Shown: positions 8,751-17,344, counted from the stretch's first letter. The stretch is 64,000 nucleotides of DNA from Sandaracinaceae bacterium (GCA_020633075.1 JACKEI010000001.1:434001-498000); one strand, 5' to 3'. Notes: generated by a model from the letters alone, not told the origin. Translations and numbers: made by a program.

Positions 8751-9799
8751 GGCGCCGGCTCCTGGCTGCGGGTGTGGGCACGCTCGTCTTCGTGCACCAG
8801 CGCCACGAAGGCGTCTTCCACCGTGGTGCGCTGCTCCCCGCAGTTCTCGTAGGCCACGCCGAGCGGGTCCAGCACGTGGCGCGCCACCTCGCCCGGGTCA
8901 CGGTCGCGCACCGCGACGCGCAGCCGGGAGCCAAAGGGCGCCACCTCTTCCACGCGTGGGTCGTCGCGCAGCGCGTCTGCGGCACCGCGCGCTCCGTGGG
9001 GGACGTCCAGCTCGACGACGCGCAGGTGACGGCGGGCGACCACCTCCTGCGGCGTGCCAGCCTCGAGCACGGCGCCGCGGAAGATGAACGAGAGCCGGTG
9101 GCAGCGCTCGGCCTCGTCCATGTAGTGCGTCGTGACCACCACGGTGGTGCCCTCGCTGGCGATGCGGTGGATCTGGTCCCAGAAGGAGCGGCGACTGAGA
9201 GGGTCCACGCCCGCCGTCGGCTCGTCCAAGAAGAGCAGGGGGGGCTCGTGGATGGTCGAGCACGCCAGCGCCAGGCGCTGCTTCCAGCCACCTGACAGCG
9301 TGCCGGCCAGCTGCTTGCGGCGGTCACCGAGGCCAATGCGCTCGATCACACCGTCCACGCGCGCACGCCGCGTCCGCCGCGGGACCCCGTAGATGCCCGC
9401 ATAGAAGCGCAGGTTCTCGGTGACGGTCAGGTCCTCGTAGAGGCTGAAGCGCTGCGTCATGTAGCCGATGCGCGCCTTGACCTCCTCCGGGTGCTTCGCG
9501 ACGTCGTAGCCCACCACGGTGGCGCTGCCCGAGCTCGGGTCCAGCAGGCCGCAGAGCATGCGCAGGGTGGTGGACTTGCCCGCGCCGTTGGCGCCGAGCA
9601 CGCCGTAGATCTCACCTCGGCGCACGTCCAGGGACACGTCCCGCACGGCTTGCAGCGAGCCGAAGCTGCGGGAGAGGTGACGCGCGTCGATGACCAGGTC
9701 GGTGTCCGCCGTGGGGGCCTGCGCATCACGAGCGAGAGCCTGCACATCTTGACGAGGCGCTGCGCTTGCGCGGGGGCCGTCGGTCTGGGGCGCGCTCAT
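8747..9799 (-). CDS. ABC transporter ATP-binding protein (YbhF/CcmA type)
   Basis: 350 residues. A single ABC domain after a ~35-residue Ala/Gln/Asp-rich leader: Walker A GANGAGKST (~76-84), signature LSGGWKQRL, Walker B LLFLDEPTAGVDP, and the H-loop TTHYMDEAE. The C-terminal ~80 residues are the extension seen in DrrA/YbhF-type ATPases. E. coli YbhF has two ABC domains and this protein one. An in-frame ATG at 9817 exists, but ATG at 9799 forms an exact ATGA overlap with the hlyD stop, matching the other junctions of the operon. It energises the permease encoded next. Confidence 0.93.
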   Translation of the reverse strand: MSAPQTDGPRASAAPRQDVQALARDAQAPTADTDLVIDARHLSRSFGSLQAVRDVSLDVRRGEIYGVLGANGAGKSTTLRMLCGLLDPSSGSATVVGYDVAKHPEEVKARIGYMTQRFSLYEDLTVTENLRFYAGIYGVPRRTRRARVDGVIERIGLGDRRKQLAGTLSGGWKQRLALACSTIHEPPLLFLDEPTAGVDPLSRRSFWDQIHRIASEGTTVVVTTHYMDEAERCHRLSFIFRGAVLEAGTPQEVVARRHLRVVELDVPHGARGAADALRDDPRVEEVAPFGSRLRVAVRDRDPGEVARHVLDPLGVAYENCGEQRTTVEDAFVALVHEDERAHTRSQEPAP

Positions 9800-10788
9800 G
9801 GCGCCGCGTCTTCCCACGTCACGAAGGCGGGCACCCCGGCGCGGAGCGCGTGCTGGGGGTCCTCCACGCGGACGCGGACGCGCACCACCAGGCTCGGGCG
9901 CTCGCGCTCGCTGAACAGGTAGCGCGGCGTGAACTCCGTGCGCTGACCAACCCGCTCCACCGAGCCGTGCAGGGGGGCGGGCAGGGCGTCGATGCGCACC
10001 ACGGCGCCGCGCCCGAGGCGGGCCTCTTCAATGCGCGCTTGGGGCACGAAGACGTCCACGTACGGCCGCTCGAGCTCGGCCACGATGAGGACCGGCGTGC
10101 CCGGCGCGACGACCTCCCCCGGCTCCACCAAGCGCTCCAGCACCGTGCCCGCAGCCTGGGCCACGAGCTCCTGCCGGGTCAGGCGCAGCTCGGCGGCGCG
10201 CAGCGCGACGCGTGCTGCGTCCACCCCTGCTCGGGCGACGGCCTCCTCCTCGGCGCGCGCGCCCTGACGCTGGGCGCTCGAGCGCTGCGTGAGCGCGGCC
10301 ACCTGCGCGGTGGCTTGGGCGAAGCTCGCCTCCGCCCGGTCCGCGTCCGCCTGGGGTGCAGCCCCGCGCTCGGCCAGCGCGCGCACTCGGTCTCTCTGGC
10401 GCTCGGCCACGCGCAGCTGCTCGCGCGCGGCCGCCAGCTCCGCCTGCGTGGCGCGCCGCTCTTGGGAGCGCACGCCCGCCTGGAGCAGCACCAGCTGGGC
10501 CTCGGCGACGGCGACCTCGGCGGTGCGCGCTTGCACCTCCACCTCGGCGAGGTCTCGGTCCAGCGCGGCCAGGGTGGCGCCACGGGCGACGTCGTCCCCC
10601 TCCTCGACGCTCACACTGGCGACGCGGCCACCCACCTCGAAGCCCAGGCGACGCGTCTCGTGCTCCACGATGCCCTGCAGCGGCTCGGGCTCGGAGTCCG
10701 ACCCGCTCGGACGCAGCACGCCGTCGCAGCCCGCAGCGGCGGCCATGAGCACCGACAGACACAGCGTCACGACATGAGCGCGCGACAT
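9796..10788 (-). CDS. HlyD/YbhG-family membrane-fusion adaptor, probably a lipoprotein
   Basis: 330 residues. The N-terminus MSRAHVVTLCLSVLMAAAAGC is a signal with a lipobox-like end (Cys at 21), suggesting a periplasmic adaptor held by lipid instead of a transmembrane anchor. A split biotinyl-lipoyl-like domain (~55-75 and ~210-235) flanks a long Ala/Arg/Glu-rich coiled-coil hairpin (~80-205), followed by a beta-barrel. In this family the hairpin reaches an outer-membrane channel; no TolC-like gene is in the window. ATG at 10788 overlaps the tetR stop (ATGA). Confidence 0.9.
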   Translation of the reverse strand: MSRAHVVTLCLSVLMAAAAGCDGVLRPSGSDSEPEPLQGIVEHETRRLGFEVGGRVASVSVEEGDDVARGATLAALDRDLAEVEVQARTAEVAVAEAQLVLLQAGVRSQERRATQAELAAAREQLRVAERQRDRVRALAERGAAPQADADRAEASFAQATAQVAALTQRSSAQRQGARAEEEAVARAGVDAARVALRAAELRLTRQELVAQAAGTVLERLVEPGEVVAPGTPVLIVAELERPYVDVFVPQARIEEARLGRGAVVRIDALPAPLHGSVERVGQRTEFTPRYLFSERERPSLVVRVRVRVEDPQHALRAGVPAFVTWEDAAP

Positions 10789-11429
10789 CACGGCCGGGCC
10801 TCCGGCTCCGTGATCAGCTGCGCCAGCGCGGCCGCGAGCTGACGGCGCAGCGGCTCGTCGAACGGTCGCCCCAGCGCGCGCTCCAAGACGGGACGCGCCA
10901 GCACCGGGAACACCATGGTCGACAGGAGCACCACCAAGATGGCTTCGATCGGGACGTCCTTGCGCAGCGGGCGACCGTCCACCTGTGCCCGCGCGAGCAG
11001 CGCCCGCATCATGCCGAGGTTGATGGGGGCCTGGTCCAAGGCCACCGCGCTGCGGTGTTGGGGCGCACCCCACAGCGAGCGCAGCACCAGGACGGGCATC
11101 CACGGGCGCGCGTGCAAGGTGTCCATGACGGCGTTGAGCGCGGCGCGCAGGTCAGCGGCCTTGCCACGGTCTTGCAGCGACGGAGCGACGGACCCGCGCA
11201 GGGCCTCCATGCCCGTCAGGATCAGCGCGTCCCACAGCCCCTCTTTTCCTTCGAAGTAGTAGCTCACCATGGCGGGGGTCACGCCTGCGCGCTCGGCCAC
11301 CAGCCGCACCGGGATGTCACCGAGACCCCTCTCGGCCACCAGCTCGGCGGCGGCGTGGAGCAAGACGTCGCGCACCTCGATGCTGGGACGGGGGCCGCGA
11401 CGGGGCGCGCGTGCTGCTTTGGTAGGCAT
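10788..11429 (-). CDS. TetR-family repressor of the exporter operon (CecR-like position)
   Basis: 213 residues. An N-terminal TetR DNA-binding domain includes the helix-turn-helix around VRLVAERAGVTPAMVSYYFEGKEGLW (~40-66, family YYxFxxKxxL signature). The C-terminal ligand domain ends near residue 210. It is first in an operon followed by hlyD, ATPase and permease, the same order as E. coli cecR-ybhG-ybhF-ybhS. A near-perfect 22-bp palindrome lies 10 bp upstream of its ATG, so autoregulation of the whole exporter unit is the simplest reading. The inducer is unknown. Confidence 0.93.
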   Translation of the reverse strand: MPTKAARAPRRGPRPSIEVRDVLLHAAAELVAERGLGDIPVRLVAERAGVTPAMVSYYFEGKEGLWDALILTGMEALRGSVAPSLQDRGKAADLRAALNAVMDTLHARPWMPVLVLRSLWGAPQHRSAVALDQAPINLGMMRALLARAQVDGRPLRKDVPIEAILVVLLSTMVFPVLARPVLERALGRPFDEPLRRQLAAALAQLITEPEARP

Positions 11430-11438
11430 GTCCCCATG

Positions 11439-11460
11439 TTTATTTAAACGTTTGAATAAA
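11439..11460. promoter_or_regulatory. Palindromic operator, probably for the TetR regulator
   Basis: A 22-bp inverted repeat: outer arms TTTATT and AATAAA surround a perfect AAACGTTT core, and ten of eleven base pairs match (only T11445/G11454 fails). It is an AT-rich island in very GC-rich DNA and sits 10 bp upstream of the tetR start codon, where bound repressor would block transcription of the exporter operon. Assignment to this TetR protein is inferred from position. Confidence 0.7.
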
Positions 11461-11473
11461 TCAAGGCGGCGCG

Positions 11474-11515
11474 AAAAAAAGCGCCCCTCGGCGTGCGTGC
11501 ACGGGACGAGGGGCG
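11474..11515 (-). terminator. Strong intrinsic terminator after tRNA-Cys
   Basis: On the minus strand a 9-bp perfect stem (CGCCCCTCG at 11507-11515 read in reverse, CGAGGGGCG partner at 11482-11490) is followed by C and seven T residues (11480-11474). It lies directly downstream of tRNA-Cys and upstream of tetR on the same strand, so it insulates the exporter operon from tRNA transcription. Confidence 0.9.
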
Positions 11516-11523
11516 TTCGGGGG

Positions 11524-11595
11524 AGGCGCCGACCGGATTCGAACCGGTGTGTGACGGTTTTGCAAACCGTTGCCTAACCACTTGGCTACGGCGCC
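11524..11595 (-). tRNA. tRNA-Cys (anticodon GCA)
   Basis: 72 nt folding as a full cloverleaf: 7-bp acceptor stem GGCGCCG/CGGCGCC, 3-bp D stem GCC/GGC, anticodon stem ACGGT/ACCGT with loop TTGCAAA (anticodon GCA), variable loop CACAC, and T arm ACCGG-TTCGAAT-CCGGT. The unpaired discriminator is U73, the normal identity base of tRNA-Cys. CCA is not encoded. A promoter lies just upstream and an intrinsic terminator just downstream, so it is a single-tRNA transcription unit. Confidence 0.97.
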
Positions 11596-11607
11596 ACTTT
11601 GGGCGGA

Positions 11608-11636
11608 CACATACCGTTGTCCGTGAGGCTTGTCTA
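11608..11636 (-). promoter_or_regulatory. Promoter of tRNA-Cys
   Basis: On the minus strand, TAGACA (complement of 11631-11636; five of six matches to the -35 consensus) and TATGTG (complement of 11608-11613) are separated by 17 bp. The predicted start is about 5 nt before the mature tRNA 5' end at 11595. Housekeeping sigma recognition is inferred. Confidence 0.5.
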
Positions 11637-11664
11637 CAACGTTGCGGCGCTCGACTCGCGCTTC

Positions 11665-12135
11665 TCAGGGGCAGATGCCGCTCGTGCACGTGTTGCACTC
11701 GAACACGAGCGGGGGGTCGGCTTCGCCCGTGATGCCGGAGCACTCTCCACCGCAGATGGTGTCGCAGGTAAGCGGTCCCTCGGGCGCTTGCATGCAGTGG
11801 GAGAACAGGGCGCCGCCAACGCTGTGCACGCAGATCCCGCCGATCGAACAAGGCCCGGCTGAGCGACAAGGCACCTCACCGCACTCCGCAAAGCTCACGG
11901 TGAACGTCGCCCCATCGCAGCGCGCCCGAGCCACCCCGAAGTCGTCGCACGCAACGTAGCCGCACAGCCCTGCACCCGTGCACGGCGCCCCATCGCTCGG
12001 CAGCGTCGCTGGGCAGGCTTGCGTGACGGCCGCGTCATGCGGCGTGCCGTGTGACGAGGCGCATCCCCCCAGCGCTCCGAGCGCCACGGCCAGCGCCAGC
12101 GCCCCGCGCGCCACGGTCTTCGAGTGGTGAGCCAT
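11665..12135 (-). CDS. Small Cys-rich lipoprotein
   Basis: 156 residues. The signal peptide ends in a lipobox-like LGALGGCASS (Cys at 25), followed by 14 further Cys residues in a compact body (for example CGYVACDD, CRSAGPCSIGGICV, CNTCTSGIC). It resembles the many secreted disulfide-rich proteins of myxobacteria, with no recognised family. ATG at 12135 is preferred because the frame upstream lacks protein-like composition and the signal peptide starts here. It is divergent from the secreted protein gene at 12199, with 63 bp between the two start codons. Confidence 0.75.
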   Translation of the reverse strand: MAHHSKTVARGALALAVALGALGGCASSHGTPHDAAVTQACPATLPSDGAPCTGAGLCGYVACDDFGVARARCDGATFTVSFAECGEVPCRSAGPCSIGGICVHSVGGALFSHCMQAPEGPLTCDTICGGECSGITGEADPPLVFECNTCTSGICP

Positions 12136-12198
12136 GGCTCGACGGTACCGCACCCGTGGCCGGTTGAGCAGTGGGCTCGAGCGCGGTAGTGCTGGGCC

Positions 12199-12720
12199 AT
12201 GCGTCGCTTCCTGCTCCCGCTCCTGCTCCTCATCTCCCTGCCCGCCGTCGCGCAGGACATCCCCGTGCCCGAGGGCAACCGCGCCAACCTGCGGCAGGCC
12301 CCGCCGCGTCCCGGCATGGGGGACCTCGACGAGCGCGCGCGTGCGCTCTTCGCCGCCATCCTGGCCGACGAGCCCGAGAGCGCCACGGCCATGTTCATGC
12401 CGCGCGAGGTGTTCCGCGCCATCAAGGGCATCTCCGACCCGGACGGCCTCTACGACCGCATCGTGCGCATGTACGCCAACGACATCCACGCGCTCCACGC
12501 GAGCATCCCGGCCGACGCCGAGTTCGTGCGCTTCGAGTTCTCGGGGCACCGCGGCTGGGTCGGCCTGCGCGAAGAGTCCAACCGCCTGCCGTACTGGGCC
12601 CAGCGCCACAGCTACATCACCTACCGCAGCGGGGGGCGCGAGCAGCGCTTCGAGGTGCGCACCATGATCGCGTGGGGCGAGCAGTGGTACATCACGCACC
12701 TCTCCGAATTCCGGCATTGA
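12199..12720 (+). CDS. Secreted protein of unknown function
   Basis: 173 residues with a clean Sec signal peptide (MRRFLLPLLLLISLPAVAQ, cleavage after AVA-Q near residue 19). The mature part is alpha/beta-like, with aromatic-rich strands near the end (GWVGLREESN, WYITHLSEFR). No catalytic motif or family is recognised. A 46-bp gap separates it from the following lipoprotein gene on the same strand, and the two may form a unit. Confidence 0.75.
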   Translation: MRRFLLPLLLLISLPAVAQDIPVPEGNRANLRQAPPRPGMGDLDERARALFAAILADEPESATAMFMPREVFRAIKGISDPDGLYDRIVRMYANDIHALHASIPADAEFVRFEFSGHRGWVGLREESNRLPYWAQRHSYITYRSGGREQRFEVRTMIAWGEQWYITHLSEFRH

Positions 12721-12766
12721 CCCTGCGGGCGGGGTCCTATGGAATGGGCGCTCCTCTGGAGACCCC

Positions 12767-14965
12767 ATGTCCGTCATGCCCTGTGCCTCCCATCGTCCCT
12801 CCTCTCTCCCGCGCGCCCTCACGCTGTTGCTGACGGCCGCCCTCTTCCTCGGCTGCGGCGGGGCCACGCTCACGCAGGGCACGCTGCCGCGCGAGGAGAC
12901 ATCTCAGCTGGAGCTGATCCCGCGCGACGCCTTCCTGGCGGGGCGCCTGGACATCCACGCGCTGCAGGCGACGCCGCACTGGGAGTACATCCTCGAGCGA
13001 CTGCGTGAGGACGACGCCACCCTGGCCCAGCTGGCCGCGGACACCGGCCGGCTGTACTTCGCGGTGGGCGGGCTCGTGCCGGCGCCGCCCATCCCCCCGA
13101 TGTACGACGACGAGCAGAACTACCAGCCGCAGCCCGCGTGGGCGGACTTGGCGCGCCACTTCAACGGTCGCATCCCCAAGGTGGTCGCCATCGTCGAGGG
13201 CGCCATGGCGCAGATGTGCGTGCAGGCCATGGAAGGCTTCGACCCGCGCGAGCGCTCCGGCTATCGCATCGCGGACATCTCGGGCGTGGCCGTGATCACG
13301 CGCGGCCAGTCCTTTTGCGCGCTGACGTGGTCGCCCCTGGTGGACGCGCTCCTGGCGGAGCACGGCCCCACCGCAGCCATCGCCACTCACCTGGCGGTCG
13401 AGGGTGGCGGCATCGCTCAGCTCGCGCTGCGCCTGGACGGCCCGGTGGTCGCCGAGATGTTGAGCGACGTGGACCCCAACACGGTCCCCCGTGAGGCCGA
13501 AGAGCCGCTCCCCGACGGTCTGACGGATGAGCAGCTGGAGGAGTACCGCGCGGCGTTGGAGGCCTCCCGGCTGCGCTCGCTGCGGATGGCCAACTTCTCG
13601 CGCGCCGTCACGCGCATCGTCATGCACGGCGTGCGCGGCGCCACCTGGCAGCTCGGCACGCAGGGCGACGGCTTCGAGACGCGCACACAGGTGGTGACCG
13701 ACGACAACGGCCGCATGCGCATGTGGCGTGAGCTCACCGAGGTGTACTTCGACGTCATGCGCGCGCTGGTGGCCTACGAGGTGCTGCCGGCCGAGGGGCA
13801 CCCCGTGCTGGCCGAATTCGTGCGCGACGTGCAGATCGTCGAGCAGCGCGGCGGCTACCAGATCGTGCGGCACACGCGGCACGAGGTCATCGCCGAGTTC
13901 CTGCAGGCCAGCGTGCCCCGCCGCGTCGAGGAGGCCGTGGCGGTGGTGCAGGACCCGGGCGCGGAAGAGCGCGCGGCCCTCGAGGACCGCATCAACGAGA
14001 GCACCCGCGGGACCGCGGCGGAGACCATCGCCGTGGTCGAGCCCAACATCGCGTTCGTGCGGGAGAGCCCGTACGTCTACTTCCGCGCGCGCGTGCTCAT
14101 GGCGCTCGCCGACGCCTACGCCTCCACCGGCCGCTTCGCCGACGCAGAGCGGCTGATGGACGAGGAGCTGCAGTACCTGCGCAGCTACCAGCCGACGAGT
14201 CCGGACGGGCCGGACTTCACGGAGGAGGCCCAGGGGTGGGTGTGCGTCGAGGCGGCCGCCGCGTGCGAGATCCACCTCGCGCACGGTGACGCAGAGCGGG
14301 CCCTCGCGGCCGTGCGTGCGGACAGCCCGCAGCGTGAGGGGACGTGCGCGCAGGAGCGCCTCGACGCGCTCAGCTGCGAGGCGGCCGCGACGGCGACCCT
14401 CGGGCGTGCCGACGAGGCGCTCGCGCTGCTGGACGCGAGCGCGATGCGGCCGTCGGGCATGGGGTACGCCGCGGCGCGCGCTCGCGTGCTCGCCCTGGCC
14501 GGGCGCCACGAGCAGGTGCTCTCGCTGGTGAGCGGGCTGTGCGCCGGTGGGGCAGCCAACCCCGACTGCGCCGTCTTCTTTGGCGACTACGCGGAGAGCC
14601 TGGCCGCGACGGCCCGCACCCTTGCGGCGGCGGAGCCGGTGTTCACGAGCTTCGCGGAGCGCCGTTCCGACAGCGCCGGGTCCCAAGCGGACGACGAGCT
14701 GGCCGTGCGCGTGCAGGCAGCCGACTGCGCGCTGCGCGCCCGCGTGGCCGCCAACGCGGAGCCCACCCGCGCGGTGTGTGCGGCGGCGCTCGAGCGTGCG
14801 CTCACCGTCCACGGCGAGGCGCACCCGCAGGTGGCTGCCATCCGCCTGTCGTACGCGCGTGCGCTGCAGGCGGCGCGGCAGCGCGACGAGGCAACGGCCC
14901 AGCGCGCGGCGGCGGCGGCGGTGGTGGAGACCCTCGGGCCGCAGCACCCGCTCCGCGGCCGTTAG
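12767..14965 (+). CDS. Large lipoprotein with TPR-like C-terminal half
   Basis: 732 residues. The N-terminus has a signal ending LTAALFLGCGG (lipobox Cys near 30). The central part (~40-400) is an unrecognised domain that keeps to the pattern of secreted myxobacterial proteins. The C-terminal third (~430-725) is a series of Ala/Leu/Arg helices with repeated A-x-A-L-A-x-x-G-R spacing resembling TPR or HEAT repeats, and contains Cys pairs that could form disulfides. ATG at 12767 has a GGAG-type site 9-12 bases upstream. A role as a scaffold at the inner face of the outer membrane is a guess. Confidence 0.75.
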   Translation: MSVMPCASHRPSSLPRALTLLLTAALFLGCGGATLTQGTLPREETSQLELIPRDAFLAGRLDIHALQATPHWEYILERLREDDATLAQLAADTGRLYFAVGGLVPAPPIPPMYDDEQNYQPQPAWADLARHFNGRIPKVVAIVEGAMAQMCVQAMEGFDPRERSGYRIADISGVAVITRGQSFCALTWSPLVDALLAEHGPTAAIATHLAVEGGGIAQLALRLDGPVVAEMLSDVDPNTVPREAEEPLPDGLTDEQLEEYRAALEASRLRSLRMANFSRAVTRIVMHGVRGATWQLGTQGDGFETRTQVVTDDNGRMRMWRELTEVYFDVMRALVAYEVLPAEGHPVLAEFVRDVQIVEQRGGYQIVRHTRHEVIAEFLQASVPRRVEEAVAVVQDPGAEERAALEDRINESTRGTAAETIAVVEPNIAFVRESPYVYFRARVLMALADAYASTGRFADAERLMDEELQYLRSYQPTSPDGPDFTEEAQGWVCVEAAAACEIHLAHGDAERALAAVRADSPQREGTCAQERLDALSCEAAATATLGRADEALALLDASAMRPSGMGYAAARARVLALAGRHEQVLSLVSGLCAGGAANPDCAVFFGDYAESLAATARTLAAAEPVFTSFAERRSDSAGSQADDELAVRVQAADCALRARVAANAEPTRAVCAAALERALTVHGEAHPQVAAIRLSYARALQAARQRDEATAQRAAAAAVVETLGPQHPLRGR

Positions 14966-14981
14966 CCGGCCATCAGGGCCG

Positions 14982-15010
14982 TCGACGGCGGGCCTCTCAG
15001 TCGCCGTCGA
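14982..15010 (+). terminator. Stem-loop after the TPR-like lipoprotein gene
   Basis: A perfect 9-bp inverted repeat, TCGACGGCG (14982-14990) and CGCCGTCGA (15002-15010), with an 11-nt loop, located 17 bp after the lipoprotein stop. There is no T-run, so it may be a 3'-end stabiliser or a weak terminator. Confidence 0.35.
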
Positions 15011-15080
15011 TGGACCCAGGCCGCCGCTGTCGCCCCGCAATAGGAGGGTCACGGCATCTTCGGCCTGCTAGCGTGCTGGA

Positions 15081-15680
15081 GTGACCTACGACCCGACGCC
15101 CAGCGCGACCGAGCTCGAGGTGACCCTGTCTTTCGAAGACACGCTGGCCGCCGCGGGGGCGCTGCTGCGCCTGTCGGGGGTCTCCATGCCCCTGGTCATG
15201 CTCGTGCCCATCATGGGCGTGCTGTCGCTCGTCACGGCGTTCCTGCTGCCGGGCCCGCTGGAGCGCGAGCACCTCACCTTCCCCGTGGTGAGCTTGGCCC
15301 TGTCCGTGCTGGGCCCTCTCTTCGTGTGGTGGCAGCACCGCTCCCTCTCGCCTGCGGCCCGCACCATCCGTCTGGCCATCACGCCCGACGGGCTGGACTA
15401 CCGCCTGGGCCGCAGCGCGATTCGCATCGCGTTCGACGACGTGGAGCGCGCCGCGTGGACGGCCAAGAGCCTGGCGCTGCGCACGCGGCACCGGGTGGTG
15501 GTCAGCCTGCCGCGGCGCGTGCTGAGCCCGGAGCTGTCCAGCTTCCTCACCGAGACGCTGGCGACCGCCACCTCGCTCGACCGTCGCGCGCACCGCGCCG
15601 GCATGGTGCGTGTGGTGCTCGTCTGGTTGCTGCTGGTGGTCGGCTTCACGGCGTACTTCACGCTGCTGCGCCCTCTCTGA
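15081..15680 (+). CDS. YcxB-like membrane protein
   Basis: 199 residues starting at GTG 15081. Two adjacent hydrophobic segments (~36-55 and ~68-88) and one near the C-terminus (~176-195) surround a cytoplasmic segment with strands of the type TIRLAITPDGLDYRLG and a WTAKSL motif. This layout fits the YcxB-like domain (PF14317), a family of unknown role that resembles small PH-like membrane proteins. It is convergent with hipA, with only 15 bp between the stop codons. The assignment is by layout, not by a strong motif. Confidence 0.7.
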   Translation: MTYDPTPSATELEVTLSFEDTLAAAGALLRLSGVSMPLVMLVPIMGVLSLVTAFLLPGPLEREHLTFPVVSLALSVLGPLFVWWQHRSLSPAARTIRLAITPDGLDYRLGRSAIRIAFDDVERAAWTAKSLALRTRHRVVVSLPRRVLSPELSSFLTETLATATSLDRRAHRAGMVRVVLVWLLLVVGFTAYFTLLRPL

Positions 15681-15695
15681 CGCCTCTTTTCAGGC

Positions 15696-17000
15696 TCAGC
15701 CCAATCCCAGCCGGAGCGTGCTGGCGACGGCGTCGCGCCACCTGGGGGCGACCTCCGCCTCGTCTGCAAACTCGGCCCAGCGGCTCACGCTGGCGAGCAC
15801 GTCGCGCAGCATCTCGCGCGTGCGCCGGACGGACACGGACGCGCTGCGTGCGCACGCCTCGAGGTCGTCGCGCGTGAAGCCATCGCGCTTGCCGTTGACC
15901 GACATCTGATGCCTTCCCGTCCACGCCCCCTGTGGGTTGTAGGCCCAGGTCACGTCGAACGCGGGCGCCAGGCGCCAGACGCCGCGCTTGTCCATCAAGA
16001 AGGCGATGTTCTTCACGTGGTCGTCCTGATTGCGCGCCACCACGTTGAACAGCATGCGCCGCACCTGCTGCTCGAGCTCGGCCATGGGTAGCCCCAGGCG
16101 GCGCATCACCAGCAGCGCCTGCTCGTAGCTGTACGCGTTGGGGTCGTTGAAGTCGTAGTGCGCAAGCGACGCCAGCGACTGCATGTGCAGCTTGCCGCCC
16201 GCAGCTGGGCGGTCGAAGCGGCGCGTCATGAAGTGGCGGCGCCCGCCTTCGGCCAGCAGGCGACACTCGCTCATGTCGATCCCCGCCGCACGCGCCATGC
16301 TCGCGTAGGCGTACTCGACGGCGCCGTAGCCCTGCGGGTCCGCCAGCTCCTTGTCGCGGTTGTTCTGCACCCCGTCAAACTTGAGCAGCCAGTGCGTGAA
16401 GCCGGGGTCGGCGTCCACCTGCCCCGAGCGCACCTCGTTGGTCTGCTCGTTCCAGGCGATGACCGCCTTGGCGCGCGCTCCCCCGGCGGAGGTGCCCACG
16501 CGCAGGATGTCGCGCAGGGCGTCTGCTTTGTCCGGGTCGCTGAACGACGCGTGCAGGTTGTCGCGCTGGCTGAGCACCTCCGAGGCCAGCGCCACCAGCG
16601 CGTCGACGTCTATGGCGCTGGCGTTGGTCTGGCGCGGGCCGAGCGCGGGCGCGAACTCCAGCGCGCCCATGCCGCGCGCGCCCGTGTAGCAGAGCCTCTC
16701 CACGGCGTTGAAGCTCTCGGGTGTGCGGCCCTGCGTCGCGAGCCACGCGTCGATGAGCGTGTTGCCGTACCGGTCGGGCAGCGCCTCGGCCAACAACCCC
16801 GGCAGGCCGTGAAAGCTACTTGAGAGCTCCGGGAAGCGGTACACCACGCCCGGCGCGAGCGGCATGTGCAGCGGCGAGACCTCCACGCCCGAGCGCACGA
16901 AGTCAGGGTCGTAGGCGAACGAGGCCACGGTGGCGTCGTCCTCCAGCGCCACCGCGCCAATGCGGGTGCCCCACAGGTTGACGGCGGCGACCGTGCTCAC
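15696..17000 (-). CDS. hipA: HipA-family serine/threonine kinase toxin
   Basis: 434 residues. An N-terminal HipA domain (~1-110) precedes the kinase core. The glycine-rich loop GTSAGGARAKAV (~168-179) holds the Ser used for autophosphorylation in the family. The catalytic loop NQDDHVKN (~324-331) and the metal-binding Asp in AFDVTW (~349) are present, so the enzyme looks active. HipA toxins phosphorylate glutamyl-tRNA synthetase or related targets and cause dormancy; this target is not known. ATG at 17000 overlaps the hipB stop (ATGA), the standard antitoxin-first coupling. Confidence 0.92.
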   Translation of the reverse strand: MSTVAAVNLWGTRIGAVALEDDATVASFAYDPDFVRSGVEVSPLHMPLAPGVVYRFPELSSSFHGLPGLLAEALPDRYGNTLIDAWLATQGRTPESFNAVERLCYTGARGMGALEFAPALGPRQTNASAIDVDALVALASEVLSQRDNLHASFSDPDKADALRDILRVGTSAGGARAKAVIAWNEQTNEVRSGQVDADPGFTHWLLKFDGVQNNRDKELADPQGYGAVEYAYASMARAAGIDMSECRLLAEGGRRHFMTRRFDRPAAGGKLHMQSLASLAHYDFNDPNAYSYEQALLVMRRLGLPMAELEQQVRRMLFNVVARNQDDHVKNIAFLMDKRGVWRLAPAFDVTWAYNPQGAWTGRHQMSVNGKRDGFTRDDLEACARSASVSVRRTREMLRDVLASVSRWAEFADEAEVAPRWRDAVASTLRLGLG

Positions 17001-17344
17001 TTGTCTTCACCCCAGACCCACGCGGCAGCCGGCTCCTCGGTGGCGCTCGGGCGCGCGCGCTGTCGCCGCTTGCCGCGCCCCTCCAGGAGGTCGATGGGGT
17101 TCGCGGCGAGGGGAGGCAGCAGCCCTTCCAATAGGCCCACCGCGCCCAGCCCGCGCAGGTAGCGGATGACGTTGGTCAGCTGCGTGGAGGCGCCACCCTC
17201 GATGCGCTCCACGGTGCGCTTCGAGATGCCCGCCGCGTCGGCCAATTGCGCCTGGGTGATCTGACGGGCGAGCCGCAGCGCCGCCAGCCGCTGGCCCAGC
17301 TCCGCGATCACGGCGTCGTCACTCAACAGGTTGTCGATGCGCAT
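16997..17344 (-). CDS. hipB: HipB-like XRE antitoxin and repressor
   Basis: 115 residues. An N-terminal lambda-repressor-type helix-turn-helix (~15-70) includes RQITQAQLADAAGISKRTVERIEGG, the recognition core of the XRE/HipB family. The C-terminal ~40 residues are basic and extended, and probably contact HipA. The start codon is inside a putative operator half-site (ATAACTCGT at 17343). The upstream promoter overlaps two such sites, so HipB should repress its own operon, with HipA as co-repressor as in known HipBA systems. Confidence 0.9.
   Translation of the reverse strand: MRIDNLLSDDAVIAELGQRLAALRLARQITQAQLADAAGISKRTVERIEGGASTQLTNVIRYLRGLGAVGLLEGLLPPLAANPIDLLEGRGKRRQRARPSATEEPAAAWVWGEDK

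Noticed and set aside
12737..15052. 771-codon minus-strand frame opposite the large lipoprotein gene
   Set aside because: Low-complexity Arg/Val/His composition, no signal or motif; the plus-strand gene has a lipobox and normal codon-position bias.
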